A stretch of 64,000 nt of DNA, from NCBI GenBank assembly GCA_964410625.1, contig CAYPHY010000025.1, positions 7,521-71,520 on the forward strand, read 5' to 3'. The notes under the pieces were generated by a model. It ran no database searches. It was not told the DNA's origin and saw nothing but the letters and a program-made list of their open reading frames with translations. The position numbers were made by a program, and so were the translations under genes. Every line of letters starts with the position of its first letter. Position 1 is the first letter of the stretch. This document shows positions 26,389 to 35,635 of the stretch, piece after piece. Origin of the DNA: CAYPHY01 sp964410625 (GTDB lineage Bacteria; Chloroflexota; Anaerolineae; Promineifilales; Promineifilaceae).

Positions 26389-26485
26389 GTAGTGTATTGG
26401 TGTATTCGTTATTGGTATATTGAGCAATGTATAATCAACCACCTGCTAATACACAAATACACCAATATACCAATACACCAATCTC
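26389..26485. repeat. Hairpin repeat, GTATTGGTGTATTC flavour
   Basis: GTGTATTGGTGTATTCG on the left pairs with AATACACAAATACACCAATA on the right. It lies between the PolX gene and the phosphatase gene. Confidence 0.8.
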
Positions 26486-26526
26486 GAATCGCTTCACACT
26501 GTCCGCTGGCGACTGGCTACTACCCA

Positions 26527-28272
26527 CTACCTACTACGATTTATATAAGCGAGCAACTCATCGGCCGTCCAGCTATTGACCACATCGGCCGCTGTTGCCC
26601 AGCCGCGTTGCGCCGTCGCCACGCCATAGTGACGCAAATCAAGCTCCGGCGCACTGTGGGCGTCGGTGTTAATCGCCAACTTGACTCCTAGCTCGACCGC
26701 GCGGCGCACATGGATGTCGCGCAAGTCAAGCCGCTGGGGATTGGCATTGATCTCCAGGATTGTGCCGGTCTCGGCCGCTGCCTCCAAAATCACGTCCATA
26801 TCCAGATCAGCCCCGGCGCGGTCGGGCAACAACCGCCCGGTTGGGTGGCCGATCATATCCACGTGGGGGTTGCGAATGGCGTTCAACAAGCGCTCCGTCA
26901 CCTGTTCGCGCGGCTGGCTTAAACCAACATGCAAGCTGGCAATGACAAAATCCAACTCCGCCAGCACTTCATCCGGGTAATCAAGCGTGCCGTCGGCGCG
27001 GATTTCCATCTCCGTGCCCTGCAACACACGAAAGTCCGGCCCCATCGCTTCATCGGCGGCGCGAATTTCGGCCGTCTGCTGCCGCAATCGTTCAACCGAC
27101 AAGCCATTGGCAATCCCTAAACTGACCGAGTGGTCGGTGACAACCACCCCCTTCAGTCCCCGTGCCTGCGCCGCCTGCGCCATCTCCAGGATGCTCTGCT
27201 TCCCATCCGACCAGGTGGAGTGCATATGCAGTTCAGTGAGCAGGTCGTCTAGCTGTACCACATCGGGGAGACGGCCGTCCCTGGCCGCCTCAATCTCCCC
27301 CCAATCCTGGCGCAAGGTGGGGATGATATAGGGTAAATCCAGCACCGCATAGACTTCTTCCTCGGTGGCACAAAGAATCTCCGCTTCGCCGGTCGGATTG
27401 CCCTTCTTATCCACTGGCGTAAACGCATGTTCATTCAGGCTGAGACCCTTCTTCAAAGCCAATTCGCGCAGATGGACATTATGCTCCTTATTGCCGGTGA
27501 AATAGGTCAGCAGCGTGCCCCAACGCGCCTCCGGCAAGACGCGCAAGTCTACGCCGAGACCGTTGAACAAGACGATGCGCGACTTGGTTGGCCCGTGTGC
27601 GGCCACGCTCTCCGCCTGCGGCAGCGCGATGAAATGCTCCATGATGGCTTCAGCATCGGCCGCCGCCACCAGCAAATCCACATCGCCGATGGTCTCTTGC
27701 ATCCGCCGCAAGGAGCCGCCAACGGCCGAGCGCGTCACCCCCGGCAAAGCGGCCAATTCGCTGATGATCTCCTGGGCAATCGGCCAGGCGACGCCCAACG
27801 GCATTCGGCCGTCGCCATGCCGCGCCAACGCTTCAATCGCCGCCACGATCTTCGCTTCCGACTTTGCCCCCAACCCTGGCAAATTATGCAGCTTGCCCGC
27901 CTTGGCCGCCTCCGTCAATTCTTCTAACGTGGTTATCCCTAGCGTGTCATAAATTTGTTTGACCCGCTTCGGCCCCACACCTTCCACGCGCAACATCTCC
28001 ACCAGCGTCGGCGGTATCTCTTTCGCCAGCTTCTCATAAAAAGCTAAGCGGCCCGTCGTCAGCATCTCAGCGATCTTTTCCGCCAGCGTATCGCCAATAT
28101 TGGGGATGTCGGTGAGTTTGCCTTCGGCATAGACCTGGTTGATGTCACGGCCTAACGCTGCAATGCTTTCGGCCGCGCGTTTATAGGCCAAAACCCGGTG
28201 AACCTGGTCCCCGCGAATGGCTAACATATCGGACACATTACTAAATATCTCGACGACTTCTCGGTTTCTCAT
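26527..28272 (-). CDS. polX: Family X DNA polymerase / 3'-5' exonuclease PolX with PHP domain
   Basis: This 581-aa enzyme has the full bacterial PolX layout. An N-terminal 8-kDa HhH region (IPNIGDTLAEKIAEML; VEGVGPKRVKQIYDTLG) is followed by the nucleotidyltransferase motif GGSLRRMQETIGDVDLLV. The C-terminal PHP domain (LHMHSTWSDGKQ, and further His/Asp sites such as IASLHVG) carries metal-dependent exonuclease and AP-endonuclease activity. It acts in base-excision and gap-filling repair. Length is standard. It stands alone on the minus strand. Confidence 0.94.
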   Translation of the reverse strand: MRNREVVEIFSNVSDMLAIRGDQVHRVLAYKRAAESIAALGRDINQVYAEGKLTDIPNIGDTLAEKIAEMLTTGRLAFYEKLAKEIPPTLVEMLRVEGVGPKRVKQIYDTLGITTLEELTEAAKAGKLHNLPGLGAKSEAKIVAAIEALARHGDGRMPLGVAWPIAQEIISELAALPGVTRSAVGGSLRRMQETIGDVDLLVAAADAEAIMEHFIALPQAESVAAHGPTKSRIVLFNGLGVDLRVLPEARWGTLLTYFTGNKEHNVHLRELALKKGLSLNEHAFTPVDKKGNPTGEAEILCATEEEVYAVLDLPYIIPTLRQDWGEIEAARDGRLPDVVQLDDLLTELHMHSTWSDGKQSILEMAQAAQARGLKGVVVTDHSVSLGIANGLSVERLRQQTAEIRAADEAMGPDFRVLQGTEMEIRADGTLDYPDEVLAELDFVIASLHVGLSQPREQVTERLLNAIRNPHVDMIGHPTGRLLPDRAGADLDMDVILEAAAETGTILEINANPQRLDLRDIHVRRAVELGVKLAINTDAHSAPELDLRHYGVATAQRGWATAADVVNSWTADELLAYINRSR

Positions 28273-28498
28273 TACAGCACCTTTCCTGACTGCAAATTAT
28301 ACAGCACTTTACGTTGTCACCGAAATGACACCAAAGATACTCGCCAATGAAACATCTGCTTGTCTGGTGGAAATTTCTATGCTACTATGGCAGCCTACCC
28401 TTCACCAGACGAACGCTGGCTATACCGCTAATCGGCCGTTCATCATCGTAGACAGGTAGCTTACTCGACAACGTTTAGTATTTTAGGAGAAGAAATAG

Positions 28499-30331
28499 AT
28501 GAAGAGGAAAAGTCCATTTTTACTTTTCGTTCTCAGTCTGCTGGTGATCTTCAGCATCGTTCTCGCCTCCTGTGCGGCCCCTGCCCAGGAAACGCCGGCC
28601 CCAACGGAAGCGCCGGCCGAGGAACCTGTAGAGGAACCGGTAGAGGAACCAACTGAGGAACCGATGGAGGAGCCAACTGAGGAACCGGCCGAAGAGCCAG
28701 CCGAAGAACCAGCTGAGGAACCGGCCGAAGAGCCGGCAGAGGAGCCAACGGAAGAAGCGGCCGAAGAGCCGGCAGGTGATCTGATGTCCGTCGCGGCCGA
28801 GAATTGTGACTACGGTGGCAAGATTTCGTCCATTGAAGCAGTCGATTCGCTGACAGTGGTGTTTAACCTCTGCAAGCCCGATCCCGCTTTCCTGGCCAAG
28901 ATCGCTTTCACGCCATTTGGCATCCAACCGAGCGAGTATTTGGAAGAGACCGGTGGCACGGGGGCATTGCTGGAGCGTCCAATCGGTACCGGCCCCTACA
29001 TGATCCAAGAGTGGGTGCGCGGCGATTCCGTCGTCTACCAACGCTTTGATGATTACTGGGGCGAACCGGCCATCGCGCAAACGGCCGTCCTGCGCTGGAA
29101 CCAGGAAGGCGCGGCCCGTTTGGTCGAGTTGCAAGCCGGTACGGTAGACTTCATCACCAACGTCAGCCCCGACGATGAAGAAGCGGTCGCCAACGACCCC
29201 AACCTGCAACTACTGCCGGTTGCCAACCCCAATGTCTTCTATGTTGGTTTCACCAACACCTTCGCCCCCTTCGACAATGTTGAAGTACGTCGCGCCTTTG
29301 CGATGGGTATTGATCGTCAACGTATTGTCGACAACTTCTACCCGGCCGGGTCGGAAGTAGCCAACTACTTCACCCCCTGCTCCATTCCCAATGGCTGCGA
29401 GGGCGATCCCTGGTATGAGTTTGATCCGGAAGCTGCCGTTGCCATTCTCGAAGAACAAGGTTTCCCGTTTGATGAGGTTGTACCGATCTACTACCGTGAC
29501 GTATTCCGCGCCTATCTGCCGGAGCCAACCCTCGTCGCAGTTGAGATTCAGACCCAGTTGCAAGAGAACCTCGGTGTGACGGCCGAAGTGGTGCTGATGG
29601 AATCGGGTGAGTTTATTGATGAGTCTGGCAACGGCCGTCTGGACGGTATCCACCTCCTTGGCTGGGGTGCCGACTATCCGCACATCACCAACTTCCTCGA
29701 CTTCCACTTTGGGCAGCAAAATACCCAGTTTGGCAACTCCTACCCGGAAATCTATGAGCATCTGCAAGAGGGTGCTACCATCGCTGATGTCGCTACGGCA
29801 GCGCCGGTTTATGCCGCCGCCAACAACGCCATCCGCGAAATGGTGCCTATGGTTCCCATCGCCCACGGCGCTTCCTCACATGCAGCATTGGCCTCCGTCG
29901 AAGGTGCATACGTTCCGCCGTTTGGCGCAACTCAGTTCTACAAGCTTGATCCGGGTAAGGACACGCTGGTTTACATGCAGAATGCCGAGCCGATCAGCCT
30001 CTACTGCGCCGATGAGACCGATGGTGAGTCATTGCGGCCGTGCCAGCAGGTTGTTGAAACGCTGCTTGAGTACATGGAAGATTCCGGCGAAACCCAGCCC
30101 GAACTGGCAACGTCCTGTGAAGGGAATGAAGACGCCACCGTCTTCACCTGTAACCTACGTGAAGGCGTGCTGTTCCACGATGGTTCCGAGTTTGACGCCA
30201 ACGATGTGGTCGCCTCTTGGGCGGCCGGTCTGGACGCGGCCAACCCGAACCATGTTGGCAACACCGGCGCGTTCTTCTACTATGAGTATCTGTGGGATAG
30301 CTTCATTAACCCGCCACCAGCGGAGGAATAG
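28499..30331 (+). CDS. Peptide-type ABC transporter substrate-binding lipoprotein (SBP_bac_5), circularly permuted
   Basis: This 610-aa lipoprotein has a signal peptide ending in the lipobox LASC (Cys25) and a 52-residue spacer of thirteen EEPx units (41-92). The mature domain then begins in the middle of a normal SBP_bac_5 protein (IEAVDSLTVVFNL, RPIGTGPYMIQEW). The segment that normally opens this family is at the C-terminus instead, from about residue 482: a strand like KDTLVYMQNAEPIS, then TSCEGNEDATVF, NLREGVLFHDGSEFDANDVV. The C-terminal end would continue into the N-terminal segment. Several cysteine pairs suggest disulfides outside the cell. Two permease genes follow; no ATPase genes are present. 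Good start with GGAG upstream. Confidence 0.85.
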   Translation: MKRKSPFLLFVLSLLVIFSIVLASCAAPAQETPAPTEAPAEEPVEEPVEEPTEEPMEEPTEEPAEEPAEEPAEEPAEEPAEEPTEEAAEEPAGDLMSVAAENCDYGGKISSIEAVDSLTVVFNLCKPDPAFLAKIAFTPFGIQPSEYLEETGGTGALLERPIGTGPYMIQEWVRGDSVVYQRFDDYWGEPAIAQTAVLRWNQEGAARLVELQAGTVDFITNVSPDDEEAVANDPNLQLLPVANPNVFYVGFTNTFAPFDNVEVRRAFAMGIDRQRIVDNFYPAGSEVANYFTPCSIPNGCEGDPWYEFDPEAAVAILEEQGFPFDEVVPIYYRDVFRAYLPEPTLVAVEIQTQLQENLGVTAEVVLMESGEFIDESGNGRLDGIHLLGWGADYPHITNFLDFHFGQQNTQFGNSYPEIYEHLQEGATIADVATAAPVYAAANNAIREMVPMVPIAHGASSHAALASVEGAYVPPFGATQFYKLDPGKDTLVYMQNAEPISLYCADETDGESLRPCQQVVETLLEYMEDSGETQPELATSCEGNEDATVFTCNLREGVLFHDGSEFDANDVVASWAAGLDAANPNHVGNTGAFFYYEYLWDSFINPPPAEE

Positions 30332-30340
30332 AGCTATTGA

Positions 30341-30459
30341 TTGGCCTTTGGCCAACCATGGCATTTTGGCGGCCGTAGCGGTGCGGCCGTCGTGCCATAG
30401 CCGATCTTAAATATAGAAACCAGGTTTTTTGCAAAGCTTTTTGCCGAAACCTGGTTTCT
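30341..30459. terminator. Hairpins after the binding-protein gene
   Basis: Three stems follow the stop. They are TTGGCC/GGCCAA (30341-30355), ATGGCA/TGCCAT (30358-30398) and perfect 13-base arms at 30415-30427 and 30447-30459. None has a clean T-run afterwards, so termination is only likely. The strong expression of binding proteins relative to permeases often uses such stems. Confidence 0.5.
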
Positions 30460-30467
30460 ATCTAATT

Positions 30468-30575
30468 CTTAGGACTTACACATTTTGACACGAATTGCAC
30501 GAATAACACGAATTTTTACCTTCTATTTTCGTGAAATTCGTGTCGAAAAATGATTGGTTACGTAAGTGCTGCTTT
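30468..30575. repeat. MITE-like element A with CACGAATT hairpin core
   Basis: AGGACTTACACATTT at the left end and TTACGTAAGT at the right end frame a hairpin of CACGAAT units (30486-30546). The layout and terminal sequences match the element at 37160-37262. Confidence 0.6.
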
Positions 30576-30587
30576 AATTCATCAAGC

Positions 30588-31673
30588 ATGATCCAGTACA
30601 CCATCCGTCGCATTCTTCTGGCCTTGCCCGTCCTCTTTGCCGTTCTGGTGTTGACCTTTGTGCTGGCGCGTTCCATTCCCGGCGATCCCTGTCGTTCCAT
30701 CCTCGGCGAACGAGCGACCGCCCAGGTGTGTGAACGCTTCATGCGCGAGCATGGTCTTGACCAGCCGCTTCCCGTCCAGTTCGCGCTTTTCCTGAGCAAT
30801 TTAGCTCGCGGCGATCTGGGGGATTCTATCCGCTTCACCCGCCCGGTGACTGTCATTATCGCCGAACGGCTGCCAACGACCGTTGAACTGGGATTGACGG
30901 CGATGATTCTGGCAACGCTGATCGGCGTTCCGCTCGGGATTTTGTCGGCCGTGCGCCGCAACTCTATCATTGATGTCTTTACCATGATCGGGGCCAATCT
31001 CGGGGTCTCCATACCGGTCTTTTTTCTTGGCCTCATGCTTGTATACTTTTTTGCTATTAACCTCAAAGATACGGCCTTTTCCCTGCCGCCTTCAGGGCGA
31101 TTGGCCGCTGGCGTCATTCCCACGCCATTCTACGATGTCTATGGCCTCGACCCCGGCCCAGAGGGAGAAAGTCTCAAGTTCCATATTTACGAATTTATCG
31201 CTAATCTTTATATCTTGAATGCATTGATCACCTTCGATTGGGAGGTGTTCTGGAATGCAATCAAACATCTAATCTTGCCTGCTGTTGCCCTCAGCACTAT
31301 CCCCCTCTCTATCATCGCCCGCATGACCCGCTCCAGTATGTTGGAAGTGTTGGGGCAAGACTATGTGCGCACCGCCAGAGCGAAGGGACTCAAGGAACAA
31401 GCGGTTGTGCTTAAACATGCCTTTCGCAATGCGCTGCTACCGGTGGTTACGATTGTCGGGCTGCAATTGGGGGGCATTCTCAGCGGGGCAGTTCTGACGG
31501 AGACGATTTTCGGGTTGGCCGGCGTCGGCCGCAGCGTCATCGAAGCCATCTTCGCCCGTGATTTTCCCGTCCTGCAAGGCTTCGTCGTCGTCATCGCCTT
31601 CATTTACGTCTTTTTTAATCTTATTGTAGACTTATCTTACGCCCTCCTTGATCCACGTGTCCGGTTGGATTAG
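30588..31673 (+). CDS. ABC transporter permease, DppB/OppB type
   Basis: This 361-aa permease has six membrane helices and starts with the family signature YTIRRILLALPVLFAVL. The long periplasmic loop (VRRNS...; about 175-230) and the EAA loop near DYVRTARAKGLKE are typical of dipeptide/oligopeptide importers. The ATG at 30588 is preferred to 30531, which would add repeat-derived residues. It follows the binding-protein gene and precedes the second permease gene. Confidence 0.9.
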   Translation: MIQYTIRRILLALPVLFAVLVLTFVLARSIPGDPCRSILGERATAQVCERFMREHGLDQPLPVQFALFLSNLARGDLGDSIRFTRPVTVIIAERLPTTVELGLTAMILATLIGVPLGILSAVRRNSIIDVFTMIGANLGVSIPVFFLGLMLVYFFAINLKDTAFSLPPSGRLAAGVIPTPFYDVYGLDPGPEGESLKFHIYEFIANLYILNALITFDWEVFWNAIKHLILPAVALSTIPLSIIARMTRSSMLEVLGQDYVRTARAKGLKEQAVVLKHAFRNALLPVVTIVGLQLGGILSGAVLTETIFGLAGVGRSVIEAIFARDFPVLQGFVVVIAFIYVFFNLIVDLSYALLDPRVRLD

Positions 31674-31775
31674 GAGAGATTAGAGATTGGAGATTGGGAG
31701 ATTAAGAGATTGAGAGATTAGTGTATTGGCACCTTGGCACATAAGTCATCATCCACTAACCACTCTCCACTCGTC
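31672..31775. repeat. Mosaic repeat between permease genes
   Basis: Seven GAGATT units in tandem are followed by GTGTATTGG, then CCACTAACCACTCTCCACT units. Flavours normally found in separate hairpins are joined here as single arms. Confidence 0.7.
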
Positions 31776-31786
31776 ACTAAATAACT

Positions 31787-32773
31787 ATGGCTATGCAGAC
31801 ACAAGGTGAGCTAAAGCTTTCTCCGGTTGCTGAAATACCAAGCGACAACATCGCCAACATTGGCGACTATCGCGCCAACAGCCTTTGGCGATTAACGTTG
31901 CGGCGGCTCTTTCGCCAGCGTTCCGCCCAAGTCGGCCTGTTCATTCTCATCATTCTGGTTCTAGTTGCCATCTTTGCCCCACTCATTGCTCCCTATGAAC
32001 CAACCCAGGTGCTGATCGGTGTTGAGGACGTGGGCAAGCGGCAAGCCCCCTGCATCCATCTCTTGGGCTGCCCGGCCGATCAACCGCAACATTTGCTGGG
32101 AACGGATGGGAATGTGCGCGATCTCTTCAGTCGCCTGGTGTATGGCACGCGCGTCTCGCTGCGGATTGGGCTGGTTGTGGTTACCATTTCGTCCATTCTG
32201 GGAACGACCTTGGGCGCAACGGCCGCCTATCTCGGTGGCTGGGTGGACAATATCATCATGCGCCTCCTCGATGTTGTCCTTTCCTTCCCCGTTCTGCTGC
32301 TGGCTATTTCGATCATGTTCATCTTTGAGGATCGCAGCCTGACCAACGCGATGATCGCCATTGCCATTGTTAGCGTCCCTTCTTATGCGCGTGTGGTGCG
32401 TGCCTCAGTCCTTTCCCTACGCGAAGCAGACTATGTAGAGGCGTCGCGGGCATTGGGCGCAAGTGATTTTCGCATCCTGTTCGGCCGCATCCTGCCCAAC
32501 GCCCTCCCCCCGCTGATTGTCTTGATTACACTCGGCATTGCCGGGGCGATCCTGGAAACGGCCGCGCTCTCCTTCATCGGCCTCGGCGCCCAGGAGCCAA
32601 TCCCTGAATGGGGCAGTATGCTCGGCCGCGAGCGTAACCAGCTCTTCAGCGCACCCCATCTCGTCTTTGCCCCCGGCGTGGCCATCTCTATCACCGTCCT
32701 CGCCTTCAACCTCCTCGGCGACGGCCTGCGCGACGCCCTCGACCCGCGCCTGGTACATGCCGGGAGAAAATAG
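31787..32773 (+). CDS. ABC transporter permease, DppC/OppC type
   Basis: This 328-aa permease has an N-terminal OppC_N-like helix (QVGLFILIILVLVAIFAPLIAPYEP, about 46-70) and five further helices. The EAA loop is YVEASRALGASDFRIL. It pairs with the DppB-type gene upstream. ATP-binding subunits (DppD/DppF) do not follow, so the transporter must borrow ATPases encoded elsewhere. Confidence 0.9.
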   Translation: MAMQTQGELKLSPVAEIPSDNIANIGDYRANSLWRLTLRRLFRQRSAQVGLFILIILVLVAIFAPLIAPYEPTQVLIGVEDVGKRQAPCIHLLGCPADQPQHLLGTDGNVRDLFSRLVYGTRVSLRIGLVVVTISSILGTTLGATAAYLGGWVDNIIMRLLDVVLSFPVLLLAISIMFIFEDRSLTNAMIAIAIVSVPSYARVVRASVLSLREADYVEASRALGASDFRILFGRILPNALPPLIVLITLGIAGAILETAALSFIGLGAQEPIPEWGSMLGRERNQLFSAPHLVFAPGVAISITVLAFNLLGDGLRDALDPRLVHAGRK

Positions 32774-32774
32774 A

Positions 32775-32868
32775 GATATTGGTGTATTAGTGTATTGATA
32801 TATCACCCCGCCAATACACCAATATACCAGTACACCAATCTCTTAATCTCCAATCTCCCAATCTCTTC
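32775..32868. repeat. Hairpin/mosaic repeat, GGTGTATTAGTG plus AATCTCC flavours
   Basis: GAGATATTGGTGTATTAGTG on the left pairs with CACCAATATACCAGTACACC, then CCAATCTCTTAATCTCC continues as an unpaired arm. Confidence 0.75.
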
Positions 32869-32894
32869 CGAGATTATGTAACATTTACATAACC

Positions 32895-32922
32895 TTGACT
32901 TACGCCCCCTGTAAGCTATAAT
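32895..32922 (+). promoter_or_regulatory. Strong sigma-70 promoter of the cell-wall hydrolase gene
   Basis: TTGACT (32895-32900) and TATAAT (32917-32922) are separated by 16 bases. Transcription would start near 32929, only about 3 bases before the ATG at 32932, so the mRNA would be essentially leaderless. Confidence 0.75.
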
Positions 32923-32931
32923 GTGATCGTT

Positions 32932-34212
32932 ATGTCGCCTACGCTGAAGGTCATCGCCCTTCTGCCCCAATGGTTGCGCGACTGGATCATACAAGTCCTC
33001 TTGCCTGCACTGGGTGTAGCCAGTTGGACGCCTTTAGCGTTAGGTTTATTGCAAGGTGCGCTTGATATATTGCTGTTGATCGGCTTGGGAGCCGGGGTCA
33101 TGGCCGGTGGTCGCGCAGTGATGGATAGCCAATATACACTGCCCCGGTCTACCCAGACGACGGTCCTGAAATGGGCGCCTCTTGCCGATCAAATCGCGCG
33201 ACGGGTAGATATTCCGCGCGAAGTACCATTGGTGTTGTGGTTCAAAGAGAACAGTATGTTGGCGGTCAATCCTGACAACTGTATTGGCATTATGGGGACA
33301 TACGACCTCGTCCGGTCGGGGGAGTTGCCGTGCTTCGAGCCTGGCCCAATCTCTGACGCGGAAGTGTTGCAGCAGATGGCGATTGGGGCGCGGGAGTTCA
33401 AGAAACGCTGCCCGGAGATCAGCTATCTGACCCATGACCCGGAAGTGATCAAGCGGTGTTACTTTGCCTATAATGCCGGAGCCGGCGCAGCCGCGCGGCT
33501 GGACGCCAACCAGTCCGCCTATGTCATGAACAACTATGACCAGCGGTATGAGGGCATGGTCTACTCCGATGTCGAGCTGGGAACGGTGCGTGTGACGGCA
33601 ATGGGGGCGTGGCCGGCCCATCTGGCAACCCAAAGCCTGCTCGTCACCCAGGCCGACATGGACAAACCGTTCACCTTCGCCCTGATTGACCTGACCACGC
33701 GCATCTATGATCGGCTCAGTTACGCGCTTTCGGGTATCGGCCGCTCCGAATTTGGCTCCGAACCATTAACCTTTCCCGCCAACCGCAACGAATCGGAATT
33801 TTACTGCCTGGAGAAGCCGCATACCATCGGCCGTCCTGGTCTGCGGCCGCGTCTCAACCCCGTCTCTGTCTCCCCCATCCTGACCCAAGATGTTCATGGC
33901 TGCCACTACGGTTTGCCCGGCGTAGACATATCCAGCGACGACAGCGCGGCCATCCTACGTGCCCCGATGCCCGGCGAAGTGACCACCTATACCGACCAAT
34001 GGTATAACACCACCATCCGTATCGAGAACGACGAGTGGATCGTCTGGCTGCTCCATCCACGCTCCTATCTCGTCCGCGAAGGCACAGTGGCACGCGGCCG
34101 TGCCGTCGGCGTCATGGGCGCGATTGGCATCGCCACCGGCCCCCACGTCCACTATAGCGTATTTGATAAAGTACAGGACAGCTTTGTCGATCCGAAATTA
34201 TTCATACCATAA
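32932..34212 (+). CDS. Bifunctional cell-wall hydrolase: lytic transglycosylase-like plus M23 endopeptidase
   Basis: This 426-aa protein has N-terminal hydrophobic segments (about 10-60), then an SLT-like domain (WFKENSML with the catalytic Glu; FAYNAGAGAAARL) and a C-terminal M23/LytM peptidase. The LytM zinc motifs are HYGLPGVD and the HxH in GPHVHYS. It probably cuts both glycan and peptide links of peptidoglycan in the envelope. The start lies about 10 bases after a TATAAT box, so translation is probably leaderless. The next two genes encode a LysM protein and a membrane protein, which may form a cell-wall remodelling group. Confidence 0.85.
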   Translation: MSPTLKVIALLPQWLRDWIIQVLLPALGVASWTPLALGLLQGALDILLLIGLGAGVMAGGRAVMDSQYTLPRSTQTTVLKWAPLADQIARRVDIPREVPLVLWFKENSMLAVNPDNCIGIMGTYDLVRSGELPCFEPGPISDAEVLQQMAIGAREFKKRCPEISYLTHDPEVIKRCYFAYNAGAGAAARLDANQSAYVMNNYDQRYEGMVYSDVELGTVRVTAMGAWPAHLATQSLLVTQADMDKPFTFALIDLTTRIYDRLSYALSGIGRSEFGSEPLTFPANRNESEFYCLEKPHTIGRPGLRPRLNPVSVSPILTQDVHGCHYGLPGVDISSDDSAAILRAPMPGEVTTYTDQWYNTTIRIENDEWIVWLLHPRSYLVREGTVARGRAVGVMGAIGIATGPHVHYSVFDKVQDSFVDPKLFIP

Positions 34213-34215
34213 AGA

Positions 34216-34285
34216 GGAAGTGGCTAGTGATAAGTGGTTAGTGGATAGAATTACTCTCCACTAACCACTAACCACTAACCACTCT
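34216..34285. repeat. Hairpin repeat, GTGGTTAGTGG / CCACTAACCACT flavour
   Basis: AGTGGCTAGTGATAAGTGG on the left pairs with CCACTAACCACTAACCACT on the right. It ends just before AAGGAG of the LysM gene. Confidence 0.8.
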
Positions 34286-34300
34286 CCTCAAGGAGATCTC

Positions 34301-34900
34301 ATGGACTTAGCACTATTAGCCAGATTTATCCCCCTGATCGCAGGCATTGCGCTGGCCTATCATCTTATCTTCAAACAACAACTACCCACGAAGGGCATTG
34401 GGCCAACCATCACCTATTTCATCGGTATCCTGATCGTCTTCTTTGGGATCAGCTTGTTTGTGACCAACTTCCTCGCCGGGTGGGCTTCCGACTTGCTATC
34501 CGCCAGCACCAACTCAACCGAATGGTCGGGCTTCATCAACACCAGCGGCGGCATCTTGCGCGATGCCTTCGGCGTGGGCGACGAGACCGTCGTCACCACA
34601 GGCGGCTCCACCATCGTCACCACAACCGGCGGTCAACCGGCCGTTTCTGCGCCGCAGGTGGTGATCATCACACCGGCCGCTGGTGATCCACAAGCGCCCG
34701 TCATCGTCTCGCCCCAAGAACAGGTCCAGCCACCTGCGGCACAGACCGGCGGTGTATCGGCCTACACCGTCGTCGCCGGTGACACGCTTTATGAGATCGC
34801 CCAACGTTTTGGGACGACCGTTGACGCGATTATGCGCAGCAACGGCCTGACCTCCTATACGATTGTCCCCGGACAGTCGCTGACCATTCCTTCTGGCTAA
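34301..34900 (+). CDS. LysM domain membrane protein
   Basis: This 199-aa protein has two N-terminal hydrophobic helices (about 6-22 and 35-62), a Thr/Gln/Pro-rich linker, and one C-terminal LysM domain (YTVVAGDTLYEIAQRFG to GQSLTIPSG). LysM binds peptidoglycan or chitin-like glycans. AAGGAG lies 8 bases before the ATG. It follows the cell-wall hydrolase and may tether a partner to the wall (inference). Confidence 0.88.
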   Translation: MDLALLARFIPLIAGIALAYHLIFKQQLPTKGIGPTITYFIGILIVFFGISLFVTNFLAGWASDLLSASTNSTEWSGFINTSGGILRDAFGVGDETVVTTGGSTIVTTTGGQPAVSAPQVVIITPAAGDPQAPVIVSPQEQVQPPAAQTGGVSAYTVVAGDTLYEIAQRFGTTVDAIMRSNGLTSYTIVPGQSLTIPSG

Positions 34901-34909
34901 GCAGGTTCG

Positions 34910-35599
34910 ATGCGCAGACGGCCGACCTCCTTCCGTCGCGCCAGCGATGGATTTATTGACTGGCTAATTGGGCAGTGGAAACGACTGCCTGCCAATTTTC
35001 GCTGGAACATTGAGGACACGTTTCAGCCGGAGGACATAGCTGAGCGTCTGCTGCCTGGCGAGGAACCAGAGTTAGAAGTCCGTCTCGCCTGGTACCGCGA
35101 CATCCTCGGCCACATCGTCTTTGGTCACTTTCTGCTGATTGTCATTATCACGTTGGGGCTGACGGCCGCGCTCGTCCTCTGGTCCTTCTTTTTCAACGGC
35201 CCTTCGCTGTGGTGGGCACTCCTTCCTCCGCTGCTATTCCTTGCCCTGCTCTATATTGCCATTGAGGAACGCATCTACTATCGCCAATGGCGATTACTCA
35301 AGACCAATGCCCGGTTGATCATCTCCGTCCCCCAACACGGGGCCAGATTGCCGATTGTGGATAACATTGAGCTGAAGGGACTGCCGAGCGTGGTAGATAC
35401 AAACTGGTCGCCCAGTCTTTTCTGGCGCACCTTTCAGTTTGTCACCGGCGCACGCGACCTCTCGATCAGCCTTCAGGGGTATCGTTTCATTGAGGGGACG
35501 GCCCGCGTCGCCGACTCGCTAATCATGCCCGACGTGATGCCCGACGATGTATTCGAGCTAAAGCGACTGATCTTCCGTGTCCCTGGTTTCCCCTATTAG
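34910..35599 (+). CDS. Predicted membrane protein with PH-like C-terminal domain
   Basis: This 229-aa protein has a cytoplasmic N-terminal region of about 75 residues, two membrane helices (about 78-101 and 103-121) and a soluble C-terminal part of about 100 residues. The two-helix plus beta-rich layout resembles bacterial PH-domain membrane proteins, but no diagnostic motif is seen. It starts 9 bases after the LysM gene stop, so the two are probably co-transcribed. Function unknown. Confidence 0.6.
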   Translation: MRRRPTSFRRASDGFIDWLIGQWKRLPANFRWNIEDTFQPEDIAERLLPGEEPELEVRLAWYRDILGHIVFGHFLLIVIITLGLTAALVLWSFFFNGPSLWWALLPPLLFLALLYIAIEERIYYRQWRLLKTNARLIISVPQHGARLPIVDNIELKGLPSVVDTNWSPSLFWRTFQFVTGARDLSISLQGYRFIEGTARVADSLIMPDVMPDDVFELKRLIFRVPGFPY

Positions 35600-35635
35600 T
35601 AGACCTGCATCGAATGAACGCGAATTTATACCTTC

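Noticed and set aside
32917..32931. GTG at 32923 as start of the cell-wall hydrolase
   Set aside because: It would overlap the transcription start region; the ATG at 32932 lies just after the predicted start point.
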